From positions 3,348,001 through 3,412,000 of the forward strand of contig NZ_CP168030.1 in assembly GCF_041529975.1 (NCBI RefSeq): a DNA stretch of 64,000 nucleotides. The letters are read 5' to 3'. Below the pieces are notes generated by a model. It was not told the DNA's origin, made no database searches, and saw only the letters and a program-made list of their open reading frames with translations. Every line of letters starts with the position of its first letter. Within the stretch, counting starts at the first letter, position 1. Positions 34,609 through 42,760 of this stretch are shown piece by piece. A program made the position numbers and the translations under genes. This DNA comes from Microbacterium maritypicum (GTDB lineage Bacteria > Actinomycetota > Actinomycetes > Actinomycetales > Microbacteriaceae).

Positions 34609-35169
34609 TCAGCCCCAGATGCTCGGCGCCTTCACCCGCACGGGCGGGAGGGCGGATGCCGCGGCCCAGTCGTGCACCCACGCGTCGATCTCCGGCACGC
34701 CCTCGGGCTTGCCGACCGCGGCGAACAGCTCTTCGTTGCTGACCGTGCCCCCGGTGCGACGCAGCATCCGCGCCCGCACGATCGCCCGGGCGTAGACCTC
34801 GCCGTCGACCACGGCGCGGTGCTCCAGGAACAGCGCCTTCTCGTCGTGGCCGATGAACCGCGACTGCACCTCGAACCGCTGCCACAGCTGCAGCGACTTG
34901 CGGAACGTGATCGTCTCGCTGGAGACGACCGCGTACCAACCCTGAGCCTTCATGGCATCGAACAGCCCGGTGCGGATGAGCTGGTCCCATCGTCCGAGGT
35001 CGAACAGCGACAGGTAGCGACCGTTGTTCATGTGCCGCAGGATGTCGAGGTCGGTCGGCAGAGTGGTGATGGTGATGCTGCCCACCGCCGTCGGGTCGAG
35101 GGTCTTCCCCCGCCGCACGCGGCGTCGGGCACCGAGGATCACCAGGAGGGTCCGCCAGATCACGTTCAC
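34609..35169 (-). CDS. Hotdog-fold thioesterase-like protein
   Basis: A protein of 186-195 residues of the 4HBT_2/THEM6-like thioesterase group. A hydrophobic, basic N-terminus is followed by LPTDLDILRHMNNGRYLSLFDLGRWD, the hotdog helix with the active-site D and the HMNNG motif, and EVQSRFIGHDEKALFLEH. It would hydrolyse acyl-CoA or a related thioester. The GTG at 35169 (MNVIWRTLL) is preferred because it gives the family-like start and lies eight bases after a TACGAT box; an in-frame GTG at 35196 is the alternative. Confidence 0.8.
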   Translation of the reverse strand: MNVIWRTLLVILGARRRVRRGKTLDPTAVGSITITTLPTDLDILRHMNNGRYLSLFDLGRWDQLIRTGLFDAMKAQGWYAVVSSETITFRKSLQLWQRFEVQSRFIGHDEKALFLEHRAVVDGEVYARAIVRARMLRRTGGTVSNEELFAAVGKPEGVPEIDAWVHDWAAASALPPVRVKAPSIWG

Positions 35170-35287
35170 GAGGATCGATCGTAGCCAGGCGTGCACGATT
35201 TGCGAACATCGTTGTACGAACCCTCCAGGCCGGCACGCCGAGCGTCATCGAACATCCACTCGATTTCTCCTTCACGGACGCCGCGCG

Positions 35288-35293
35288 TAGAGT
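35288..35293 (+). promoter_or_regulatory. Leaderless -10 box (TAGAGT) for the GNAT gene
   Basis: TAGAGT is followed by seven bases and the ATG at 35301. Confidence 0.55.
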
Positions 35294-35300
35294 CACGATC

Positions 35301-35810
35301 ATGAGCGCCGAAGCCCAGCCTGAAGTCATCGTCCGCCCGGTCCGTGATGTGGATGCGGAAGCCCTCGGTCGCGTGCACGCCCAGTGCTGGCATGAGACCT
35401 ACGACCACCTGATCAGCAAGGCGGCGCTCGAAAAGGTCTCGCCCCGGCGCATGGCCGAGCTGTGGACGCACTGGGCCTCGCAGGGTCCCGAGTTCAAGAT
35501 GAACGCCGCGCTCGTCGACGGCGAGATCGTCGGATTCGTCGGCTCCGGCCCGGCCCGCGACAAGGATGCTCCGGCGTTCCGCGAGCTCTACTTCATCTAC
35601 CTGCTCGACGCGTACCACTCCACCGGCATCGGACAGAAGCTGTTCGACGCCGCGGTCGAGACCGACGAGCCGCTGTACCTGTGGGTCGCCGAGGACAACC
35701 CCCGCGCGCACCGCTTCTACACGCGCAACGGTTTCCGCCTCGACGGCGCGACGCACACCGAGCCGTTCCTCGGCGAGACGCTGACCGAAGTCCGCTTCGT
35801 CCGTCCCTGA
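35301..35810 (+). CDS. GNAT family N-acetyltransferase
   Basis: A 169-residue acetyl-CoA-dependent acetyltransferase. The conserved acetyl-CoA loop appears as DAYHSTGIGQKLFDAA, a Q/R-x-x-G-x-G/A variant, after the beta-4 strand FRELYFIYLLD. LWVAEDNPRAHRFYTRNGF is the typical final motif. The acceptor substrate is unknown. It is separated from the CoaE-like gene by 28 bases and could be cotranscribed with it. Confidence 0.9.
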   Translation: MSAEAQPEVIVRPVRDVDAEALGRVHAQCWHETYDHLISKAALEKVSPRRMAELWTHWASQGPEFKMNAALVDGEIVGFVGSGPARDKDAPAFRELYFIYLLDAYHSTGIGQKLFDAAVETDEPLYLWVAEDNPRAHRFYTRNGFRLDGATHTEPFLGETLTEVRFVRP

Positions 35811-35838
35811 CGAATCCGGGCACTGTGCACCGGAGCGG

Positions 35839-36480
35839 GTGACGGCCATGACCGCCTCCACCCTGGTCGGGCTCACCGGCGGCATCGCCGCGGGTAAGAG
35901 CACGGTCGCACGCGCACTCGCGACCCACGGCGCCCGCATCGTGGACGGCGATGCCGCCGCACGCGACATCGTCGACCCGCGGACATCCGGCGGGGCGGCG
36001 CTCCTGCCCCGCATCGCCGCGCTGCTGGGCGACGAGGTGCTCGCCCCGGATGGGGCGCTCGACCGGGCGGCCGTGGCGGCACGGGTGTTCGGCGACGACG
36101 CACTGCGTGGTCAGTACAACGCGCTGCTGCGCCCGGCGATCCTCGACGAGGTGGCCCGGCGCATCGCGGAGGCCCGGCGCGATCCCGGAGTCGTCGTGCA
36201 CGAGATCCCGCTGCTCAACCGCACCACCGCACCATTGCCCTGGACCTACGACCTGGTGGTGACGGTCGAGGCCGTGGCGTCGACACGGTTGCAGCGTCTG
36301 CAGAACGACCGAGGGCATGACGCCGCCGAAGCGGAGCGCCGTATACGCGCACAGGGCGAGGAGGCCGACCGCGTCGCGATCGCCGATGTCGTGCTGCGCA
36401 CCGACGGCACCCTCGACGAGACGCTGCGCGCGACGGCTTCGCTGTGGGCGCAGCTCAGCGCAGAGCGTCCACCGCGGTGA
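35839..36480 (+). CDS. coaE: CoaE-like P-loop kinase
   Basis: A protein of about 210 residues matching dephospho-CoA kinase, the last step of CoA synthesis. It has P-loop GLTGGIAAGKST, IVDGDAAARDIV (the DAD-like acceptor site in variant form), the RVFGDDALR helix and HEIPLLNRT in place of the usual P-L-L-F-E. The divergence at these spots suggests a paralogue rather than the housekeeping enzyme, which is usually encoded near uvrB. GTG 35839 and ATG 35848 are both possible starts. The last 26 bases overlap the convergent epimerase-like gene. Confidence 0.7.
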   Translation: MTAMTASTLVGLTGGIAAGKSTVARALATHGARIVDGDAAARDIVDPRTSGGAALLPRIAALLGDEVLAPDGALDRAAVAARVFGDDALRGQYNALLRPAILDEVARRIAEARRDPGVVVHEIPLLNRTTAPLPWTYDLVVTVEAVASTRLQRLQNDRGHDAAEAERRIRAQGEEADRVAIADVVLRTDGTLDETLRATASLWAQLSAERPPR

Positions 36481-37372
36481 CGATCTCGGCCAGCGCGCGT
36501 TCCACGTCGTCGCGCGCATAGCCGAGCAGCGCCGTCTCAGCCGGATCAGGCTCGTAGGCGATCACCGCGCCACGCCCCTGGACGATGAATCGGTCGGGCT
36601 GGAACGGATGCTCCTCGTCGCGCTCCTCGATCACGTGCGCGCTCCCTGCAGCATCCGCCAGCAGCTGGAAGTAGCCGCGGTAGGTGAGGTTGCGGTCGCC
36701 GACGAGGTAGGCGCGACCGCCCTCCCCGGCGTCGAGCGCGCCCCGCGCAGCCTGCGAGAGCGACCGCACCGACATGTAGTTCGTGCCGCCGGGAGGGGCG
36801 AACAGCTCGGGCTCGTCGAGCTCGCCGCGCGTCCACGCGATCATTCGGGCGAATCGGCGCACCCCGCGCTCGTCGGCGCCGACGATCGACGGCGGGTTCA
36901 GGGTCATCGCCGCGAAGCCGTCGTCACTCAGCGCCCGGGTGCGCTCATCCGCATCACGGCGGGCGGCGACGTACGGGATGCGCTCCGCCCACTCGGGATG
37001 CAGCTGGTGGTAGTAGCTGCCGATCTGCACGAAGCGACCGACCCCGGCAGCCTTGGCGAGCGCCGCGAACCGCGGCACCCCGACGCTCTGCGTGCGGTCC
37101 CAGAACGTGTCGTCCTCTTGATCGGCCGGCACGTGACGGATGTCGTTGCCGGCCGCGAACACGATCGCGTCGAAGCCCTCCAACATGCGCGGCGAGGACT
37201 CGGCGTCGGTGTAGTCACCTCGGAGCCGCGGCATCCCGTGGACCGCACGCGGATCACGGTCGGACGGATCGCGGCGGGCCATCACGGTGACCTCGTCCCC
37301 GTGCGCGGCGAGGTCGGCGGCGACATGGCTGCCGATCATCCCGGTCGCACCGACGACCAGCACCCGGCTCAC
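36455..37372 (-). CDS. NAD-dependent epimerase/dehydratase family protein
   Basis: A 305-residue extended SDR. The Rossmann motif VVGATGMIGSHVA is at the N-terminus, a FAAGNDIRHV strand follows, and SYYHQLHPEW and NPPSIVGADERG sit where the catalytic and substrate region is expected. The usual YxxxK is not obvious (the closest is SYYHQ), so it may be an atypical or NmrA-like member. The GTG overlaps the stop of the MaoC-type gene (GTGA), which makes it the third gene of an SDR-MaoC-epimerase operon at the edge of the HIP cluster. Its role there is not known. Confidence 0.78.
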   Translation of the reverse strand: MSRVLVVGATGMIGSHVAADLAAHGDEVTVMARRDPSDRDPRAVHGMPRLRGDYTDAESSPRMLEGFDAIVFAAGNDIRHVPADQEDDTFWDRTQSVGVPRFAALAKAAGVGRFVQIGSYYHQLHPEWAERIPYVAARRDADERTRALSDDGFAAMTLNPPSIVGADERGVRRFARMIAWTRGELDEPELFAPPGGTNYMSVRSLSQAARGALDAGEGGRAYLVGDRNLTYRGYFQLLADAAGSAHVIEERDEEHPFQPDRFIVQGRGAVIAYEPDPAETALLGYARDDVERALAEIVTAVDALR

Positions 37373-38151
37373 GCGAACACCGCCCGACCGTCGGAGATCA
37401 CGGAGACCCCGTCGCGGCGCAGCTCGAAAGCGCCGTCGGGCCAGGACTCGAGGTCGAGCGCGTCGCCCGGGATCACGGGTCCGCTGAAGCGGCCCTGGAG
37501 TGCGATCAGATCGGCCGGATGCGCGCCCTGCTCGGCGGCGAGCGCGAGCGTGGTCGCGGCGAGGGTGCACAGCCCCTGCAGGATGGGGGTCGGGTGTCCG
37601 ATCCGGGCCGACGCTTCGGGGTCGATGTGGATGTGATGGCGGTCACCGGTCAACCGGTACAGGGCCGCCTGGGTCGCGAAGGTCTGCACCACGGAGCGCC
37701 TGCCCACCGGCCGCTCGGCGGATGCCGCTTGCGCGGGCCCCCGCTCTCCGCCGAAGCCACCGAATCCGGGGGCGAACAGCGACCACGTCGCCGTGAACTC
37801 GTCGCACTCCACGATCACGTCGAAGATCGCCGCGGAGCCCTTGTCCCAGACGTCCCCCACCCGGGCCGAGAGGCGCAGTTCGCCGGTACGGGGCAGCGGA
37901 CGGTGCACCTCGAGCGTCTGCGAACCGTGCACGGCACGGTCGTCGAAGGCCCCCGCTGCGGCGAGGACGTCGGGCGCCCACTGCGCGAGCGTGAGACCGA
38001 AGGTCGGCAGCACCCGCAGCCGATCCTCGAACACGAGGTCGAGGTCGGTGGCCGCCGCACCCACGGCGAGGGCGTAGAGGATGGCATCCTTCTCGTCATA
38101 GGCGACGGTCCGCTCACCGAGATCGCGGCCCGCCCAGTCCGCCGCACTCAT
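37369..38151 (-). CDS. MaoC-type enoyl-CoA hydratase (double hotdog)
   Basis: A 260-residue two-domain hydratase of the MaoC/hydratase-2 type. The N-terminal domain has the non-catalytic hotdog. The C-terminal domain carries the active-site motif YRLTGDRHHIHIDPE with Asp170 and His175, but the usual N-P dipeptide between them is H-H. It resembles MaoC proteins of steroid side-chain and ring degradation in mycobacteria (Rv3538-like). It overlaps both neighbours by four bases in the SDR-MaoC-epimerase operon. Hydration of an unsaturated ring-derived CoA thioester is inferred. Confidence 0.83.
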   Translation of the reverse strand: MSAADWAGRDLGERTVAYDEKDAILYALAVGAAATDLDLVFEDRLRVLPTFGLTLAQWAPDVLAAAGAFDDRAVHGSQTLEVHRPLPRTGELRLSARVGDVWDKGSAAIFDVIVECDEFTATWSLFAPGFGGFGGERGPAQAASAERPVGRRSVVQTFATQAALYRLTGDRHHIHIDPEASARIGHPTPILQGLCTLAATTLALAAEQGAHPADLIALQGRFSGPVIPGDALDLESWPDGAFELRRDGVSVISDGRAVFA

Positions 38152-39050
38152 GCGCCGTATACCGGCTCGGGGTCGACACTCTCGGCGACGAGAGCGCGCA
38201 CGGCATCGCCGACCTCCGCGGCCGACCACCGCCGATCGAGCTCGCGGACCGGGCCGTGGCGCCAGCCTTCCTCCAGGCAGATGCGCCCACCCTCGACCTC
38301 GATGACGCGGCCGCTGATCGTGCAGTCCGCACTCGCGAGCCACGCGACCACGGGAGAGACGTTCGCGGGATCCATCCGGTCGAAGCCGTCTTCGGGCGCG
38401 GCCATCGCGTCGGCGAAGGGGCCCTCGGTCATCCGGGTGCGCGCAGACGGGGCGATCGCGTTGACGGCGACGCCGTAGCGTCCCAACTCGGCGGCTGCGA
38501 CCAGGGTCAGGGAGGCGATGCCGCCCTTCGCCGCGGAGTACGCCGCCTGCCCGATGCTGCCCTGGAGCCCTGCACCCGACGAGGTGTTCACCACCCGGGC
38601 CAGGGGCTGCCTGCCCTCTTTCGCCTCGGCGCGCCAGTAGGCGCTCGCGTGGCGCAGCGGGGCGAAGTGCCCCTTGAGGTGCACGCGGATGACGGCGTCC
38701 CATTCATCCTCGCCGGCGTTGACGAGCATCCGGTCGCGCACGAAACCGGCGTTGTTGACGAGGATGTCGAGGCGACCGAACGCGGAGATCGCCTGGTCGA
38801 CGAGCGCTGCGGCCTGAGCGAAATCGGCGATGTCGGCTCCGTTGGCCACGGCTTCGCCACCCGACGCGCGGATGATGTCGACGACCTCCTGCGCAGGCCC
38901 GACCGACACGCCTGCGCCGTCGAGCGTCGTGCCGAGGTCGTTGACGACGACTGCCGCGCCCTGCCGGGCGAGTTCGAGCGCATGCTCGCGCCCGAGACCA
39001 CGACCGGCGCCGGTCACGATCGCGACGCGACCTTCGAGGATTCCTGCCAT
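38148..39050 (-). CDS. SDR oxidoreductase, Rv3548c-like
   Basis: A 300-residue short-chain dehydrogenase with TGAGRGLG at 13-20, NNAG and the catalytic YSAAK. The length and the GRGLGREHALELARQGA start resemble the dehydrogenase part of MFE-2 and the mycobacterial KstR2-regulon protein Rv3548c. It would oxidise a 3-hydroxyacyl-CoA intermediate. ATG 39050 with AAAGGAGA upstream is chosen; the open frame runs on to 39152 through the operator region. It is transcribed divergently from echA20 behind two palindromic operators. Confidence 0.85.
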   Translation of the reverse strand: MAGILEGRVAIVTGAGRGLGREHALELARQGAAVVVNDLGTTLDGAGVSVGPAQEVVDIIRASGGEAVANGADIADFAQAAALVDQAISAFGRLDILVNNAGFVRDRMLVNAGEDEWDAVIRVHLKGHFAPLRHASAYWRAEAKEGRQPLARVVNTSSGAGLQGSIGQAAYSAAKGGIASLTLVAAAELGRYGVAVNAIAPSARTRMTEGPFADAMAAPEDGFDRMDPANVSPVVAWLASADCTISGRVIEVEGGRICLEEGWRHGPVRELDRRWSAAEVGDAVRALVAESVDPEPVYGA

Positions 39051-39148
39051 GGATCGACTCTCCTTTGAGACTGTCCGGCTGATGAGCCGGCACCGACTGC
39101 GCGCGACGGGAGTGCGGTCGCGGATGACGATGTGCATGATCCTACCAA

Positions 39149-39164
39149 CCAAGCAATTGCTAGG
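39149..39164. promoter_or_regulatory. CAAGC-N4-GCTAG operator, site 1
   Basis: CCAAGCAATTGCTAGG is a 16-base palindrome with one mismatched pair, in the 192-base gap between the divergent SDR and echA20 genes. The half-site CCAAGC resembles KstR2 half-sites, but the spacing between halves is four bases wider than the published mycobacterial KstR2 motif. Confidence 0.7.
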
Positions 39165-39194
39165 GCAAATGCGGTGAAGGGGTTATGAGCCAAA

Positions 39195-39210
39195 CCAAGC
39201 AAGTGCTAGG
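39195..39210. promoter_or_regulatory. CAAGC-N4-GCTAG operator, site 2
   Basis: CCAAGCAAGTGCTAGG repeats site 1 with one base change, 46 bases further on and 33 bases before the echA20 start. Two equal sites suggest control of both divergent operons. Confidence 0.7.
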
Positions 39211-39242
39211 GTGCCTTGAGCAAACGTTAGGTTAGGTGTCCG

Positions 39243-40001
39243 ATGACGATCACTTCCACCCTGCATCCTTCCGGTGTCCGCACCGTGACGATGGACTACC
39301 CGCCGGTGAACGCCCTGCCCGTCGCCGGATGGTTCGACGTCGCCGCCGCGATGCACGAGGCCACCGCCGATGCGGCGACGCGCGTCGTGATCCTCCGGGC
39401 GGAGGGCCGCGGGTTCAACGCGGGCGTCGACATCAAGGAGATGCAGCGCATCGAGGGCTTCTCCGGCATCCTCGGGGCCAACCGCGGATGCTACGAAGCA
39501 TTCAAGGCGATCTACGAATGTGCGGTCCCCGTGATCGCGGCCGTCAACGGCTTCTGCCTGGGCGGCGGGGTCGGGCTCGTCGGCAACAGCGACGTGATCG
39601 TCGCCTCCGACGACGCGACCTTCGGCGTTCCCGAGGTCGACCGCGGCGCACTCGGAGCGGCCACGCACCTCTCCCGCCTCGTCCCGCAGCACATGCTCCG
39701 TTCGATGTACTACACGAGCCGCACGGTCACGGCCCAGCGGCTCGAGGAGTTCGGCTCCGTGACCGCGGTCGTGCCGCGAGCCGAACTCGACGACGCCGCG
39801 CTCGCGATCGCGGAGGAGATCGCAGCCAAGGATCCGCGCGTCATCCGCGCAGCCAAGGAGGCGCTGAACGGCATCGACCCGATCGACGTCAACCGCAGCT
39901 ACCGGTTCGAGCAGGGCTTCACGTTCGAGCTCAACCTCGCCGGAGTCGCCGATCAGCACCGCGACGCCTTCGTCGCGACCGGCGAGAACCTGTCGACATG
40001 A
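39243..40001 (+). CDS. echA20: Crotonase-fold hydrolase, EchA20-like
   Basis: A 252-residue crotonase-superfamily protein. The oxyanion hole is in GRGFNAGVDIKEM and VNGFCLGGGVGLVGNSDV, and the acidic region is FGVPEVDRGALGAATHLSRL. It is followed, with four-base overlaps, by ipdA, ipdB and ipdC in the same order as Rv3550-Rv3553 of M. tuberculosis. In that pathway EchA20 opens steroid ring D by hydrolysing a cyclic beta-diketone. The assignment rests mainly on gene order. The start lacks a good Shine-Dalgarno; AGGTG lies four bases upstream. Confidence 0.83.
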   Translation: MTITSTLHPSGVRTVTMDYPPVNALPVAGWFDVAAAMHEATADAATRVVILRAEGRGFNAGVDIKEMQRIEGFSGILGANRGCYEAFKAIYECAVPVIAAVNGFCLGGGVGLVGNSDVIVASDDATFGVPEVDRGALGAATHLSRLVPQHMLRSMYYTSRTVTAQRLEEFGSVTAVVPRAELDDAALAIAEEIAAKDPRVIRAAKEALNGIDPIDVNRSYRFEQGFTFELNLAGVADQHRDAFVATGENLST

Positions 40002-40864
40002 CCATCGCGGCCTCCTCTCTCCCGGAGGTCGCATCGCTGATCCACGACGGCATGACGATCGGGATCGGCGGGTGGGGCTCCCGCCGCAAGCCGATGGCGC
40101 TGGTGCGCCAGATCGTGCGGTCGGGCGCCCGCGACCTGCGCATCGTCAGCTTCGGCGGCCCCGACGTCGGCATCCTGTGCGCCACCGGGCAGGCGTCCGA
40201 GGTGGTGCACGGCTTCGTGTCACTCGACAGCATCGCGATCGATCCCCACTTCGCGGCCGCCCGCCAGTCCGGCTCCGTGCACAACGTCGAATACGACGAG
40301 GGGATGCTGGTCGCCGGGCTCCGGGCCGCCGCCCGGCGCCTGCCGTTCGAGGTCACCCGGTCCGGAGCGGGCTCCGACGCCGTGACCCGCAACCCGCACA
40401 TCCGCACGATCACCTCGCCCTACGCCGACGCGGAGGTGCTGGTCGCGATGCCCGCCGTGCCCCTCGACCTCGCGCTGCTGCACCTCGACCGTGCGGATGC
40501 CGCGGGCACGGCGGTCTGCCTCGGACCCGACCTCTTCTTCGACGATCTGTTCGCGGGTGCGGCCGCCCGCACCGTCGTGAGCGTGGAAGCCGTGGTGGAC
40601 ACCGCCGACCTGCTCGCAGGTGCCGGACCCACGTCATCCGTCCTCGACCGCACGCTCACCGACCTGGTCGTGGCGTCGCCGGGCGGAGCCGGGTTCACGG
40701 CGCACCCTCCGCACGCCTCCCGCGACGAGCGGCTGCAACGGGCGTACGTCGAGGCCGCCGCGTCGCCCCACGCCTGGGCCGACTTCCGCGCCCGTTTCCT
40801 CGACGTCGACGATGACGCCTATCGCGCGGCCGTGGCCTCCTTCCACGCCGAGGCGGCATCATGA
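39998..40864 (+). CDS. ipdA: HIP-pathway ring hydrolase subunit IpdA
   Basis: A 288-residue class-I CoA-transferase-fold alpha subunit. IpdAB acts as a hydrolase that opens steroid ring C (COCHEA-CoA) and not as a CoA transferase. Family marks are GMTIGIGGWGSRRKPMALVR, SFGGPDVG, GFVSLDS and the EYDEGM segment at residues 98-103, which holds the conserved acidic residues of this subfamily. It overlaps echA20 and ipdB by four bases each. A second copy is encoded at 57887. Confidence 0.88.
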   Translation: MTIAASSLPEVASLIHDGMTIGIGGWGSRRKPMALVRQIVRSGARDLRIVSFGGPDVGILCATGQASEVVHGFVSLDSIAIDPHFAAARQSGSVHNVEYDEGMLVAGLRAAARRLPFEVTRSGAGSDAVTRNPHIRTITSPYADAEVLVAMPAVPLDLALLHLDRADAAGTAVCLGPDLFFDDLFAGAAARTVVSVEAVVDTADLLAGAGPTSSVLDRTLTDLVVASPGGAGFTAHPPHASRDERLQRAYVEAAASPHAWADFRARFLDVDDDAYRAAVASFHAEAAS

Positions 40865-41610
40865 CCGCCACCCGTGCCGAGATCGCCGTCGTCGCCTGCA
40901 GCGACCTGTTCCGCGGGGCGGGCGCGATCCTCGCGAGCACGGTGGGCGTCGTCCCGACCATCGGCGCACGGCTCGCTCGGCTGACCCACGCGCCCGAGCT
41001 CCTGCTCAGCGACGGTGAGGCGACGCTGTATGCCGACACCCCGGCCGTCGACGAGCCCTTCCGCGAGCCGGAGGCGCCGTTCCCGTACGCGCGGCTGTTC
41101 GAGCTGATCGCCCGGGGTCGTCGGCACGTGGTCATGGGAGCGGCCCAGATCGACCGGCACGGAAACCAGAACCTCTCGGCGATCGGCGACCGTGACCGAC
41201 CCACCCGGCAACTGCTCGGCGCTCGCGCGGCGGCCACCAACACCGTCAACCACGCCACCAGCTACTGGATCGCCCGCCACAGCCCGCGCGTGTTCGTGGA
41301 GCAGGTCGATGTAGTGACGGGAGTGGGACCGGATCGCGCGAGGGAGACCGGCGCGGATCGGTTCCAGGATCTGCGCCGCATCGTGACCGACCTCGCCGTG
41401 CTCGACTTCACCGGACCGGACGGTGCGGTCGCGCTCGCGAGCCTTCATCCGGGCGTGACACTCGACCGGGTCGTCGATGCCACCGACTTCCCCCTGCACA
41501 TCCCCGCCGGCGTCTCCGAGACCCGGCTTCCCACCGACGAAGAGCTCCGCCTCGTGCGCGAGCGACTGGACCCGCGCGCACTCCGCGACCGAGAGGTGAC
41601 CGCATCATGA
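40861..41610 (+). CDS. ipdB: HIP-pathway ring hydrolase subunit IpdB
   Basis: A 249-residue beta subunit of the CoA-transferase fold. It has the signatures PTIGARLARLTHAPELLLSD near residues 32-52, a VMGAAQIDRHGNQNLSAIGD motif at the expected CoA-fold site, and PRVFVEQVDVVTGVGPDRA. It would pair with the overlapping IpdA to hydrolyse ring C. It overlaps ipdC by four bases (ATGA). It is about 13 residues shorter than the second copy at 58750, mainly at the N-terminus and in the loop after residue 55. Confidence 0.88.
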   Translation: MTATRAEIAVVACSDLFRGAGAILASTVGVVPTIGARLARLTHAPELLLSDGEATLYADTPAVDEPFREPEAPFPYARLFELIARGRRHVVMGAAQIDRHGNQNLSAIGDRDRPTRQLLGARAAATNTVNHATSYWIARHSPRVFVEQVDVVTGVGPDRARETGADRFQDLRRIVTDLAVLDFTGPDGAVALASLHPGVTLDRVVDATDFPLHIPAGVSETRLPTDEELRLVRERLDPRALRDREVTAS

Positions 41611-42680
41611 CGACTCCCCCGCAACTCGCCACACCGCTCACGCGACTCACCGGCGTCGACCACCCGATCGTGCAGACCGGCATGGGGTGGGTCGCCGGAG
41701 CCCGCCTGGTCTCCGCCACTGCGGAAGCCGGCGCCCTCGGCATCCTCGCGTCGGCGACCATGACGTACGACGAGCTCGAGCGGCAGATCATCGAGGTCGC
41801 CGAGCGCACCGATCGCCCCTTCGGAGTGAACCTGCGTGCGGATGCCGGCGACGCGACCGAGCGTGTCGAGCTGTTGATCCGGCACGGGGTGAAGGTCGCG
41901 AGCTTCGCCCTCGCTCCCCGCCGCGAACTGATCGAACGCCTCAAGGACAACGGCGTGGTCGTGATCCCCTCGATCGGCGCGGTGCGTCATGCCGAGAAGG
42001 TGGCGGCGTGGGGCGCGGACGCGGTGATGGTCCAGGGCGGAGAGGGCGGCGGCCACACCGGCGCCGTACCCACCTCGATCCTGCTGCCCTCGGTGGTCGC
42101 CGCGGTCGACATCCCGGTGATCGCGGCCGGCGGTTTCCATGACGGCCGCGGCCTCGCCGCCGCACTCGCCTACGGTGCCGCGGGGGTGGGCATGGGCACC
42201 CGCTTCCTGCTCACGAGCGACAGTTCGGTGCCCGAGGCGATCAAGCAGCGTTACCTCGGCTTCGGTCTGGACGGCACCGTCGTCACGACCAAGGCCGACG
42301 GCATGCCGCACCGGCTGCTGCGCACCGAGTTCGTCGAAGGCCTCGAAGGCGGCAACGCTCTCACGCGACTCGGGCCGACGCTGCGGCGCTCCCTCGAGTT
42401 CAAGAAGATGTCGGGGCTGAGCTGGCCGCAGATGGTGAAGGATGCCGTCTCGATGAAGAAGGCGACCGGGCGCTCGTGGGCGCAGATGACCCTCGCCGCG
42501 AACACCCCGATGCTGCTCAAGGCCGGTCTCGTCGACGGGGACACCCACGCCGGGATGCTCGCGGCCGGTCAGGTGGTCGGCATGATCGACGACCTGCCCA
42601 GCTGCGAGGAGCTCGTCGACCGTGTGGTGCGGGACGCCGTCGCGCAGCTGCGCGCCGCGGCATCCTGCCTGATCGACTGA
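41607..42680 (+). CDS. ipdC: Flavin-dependent reductase/oxidase IpdC (NMO family)
   Basis: A 357-residue FMN protein of the nitronate monooxygenase family. PIVQTGMGWVAGARLVSA at the start, GADAVMVQGGEGGGHTG, IPVIAAGGFHDGRGLAAALA and GAAGVGMGTRFLLT define the FMN-binding barrel. In the HIP pathway IpdC is a flavin-dependent enzyme acting on a late ring-C/D CoA intermediate. It is the last gene of the echA20-ipdABC operon and is followed by the lower-GC IetAS segment, which faces it. Confidence 0.87.
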   Translation: MTTPPQLATPLTRLTGVDHPIVQTGMGWVAGARLVSATAEAGALGILASATMTYDELERQIIEVAERTDRPFGVNLRADAGDATERVELLIRHGVKVASFALAPRRELIERLKDNGVVVIPSIGAVRHAEKVAAWGADAVMVQGGEGGGHTGAVPTSILLPSVVAAVDIPVIAAGGFHDGRGLAAALAYGAAGVGMGTRFLLTSDSSVPEAIKQRYLGFGLDGTVVTTKADGMPHRLLRTEFVEGLEGGNALTRLGPTLRRSLEFKKMSGLSWPQMVKDAVSMKKATGRSWAQMTLAANTPMLLKAGLVDGDTHAGMLAAGQVVGMIDDLPSCEELVDRVVRDAVAQLRAAASCLID

Positions 42681-42727
42681 GTCGCCGCTTGGAGAACCAC
42701 TTCGACAGGTCCGTGTCAATACGAAAA

Positions 42728-42745
42728 GGACCTCGACCGGGGTCC
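42728..42745. terminator. Weak hairpin after ipdC
   Basis: GGACCTC (42728-42734) can pair with GGGGTCC (42739-42745), with one G-T wobble, around a four-base loop, between the convergent ends of ipdC and ietS. It is plausible as a terminator but is short and lacks a U-tract. Confidence 0.4.
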
Positions 42746-42760
42746 CCTCCGCAGGCATCA

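Noticed and set aside
39219..39236. A third operator-like sequence (GAGCAAACGTTAGG) before echA20
   Set aside because: Only one half-site is convincing; the other half does not match the CAAGC form.
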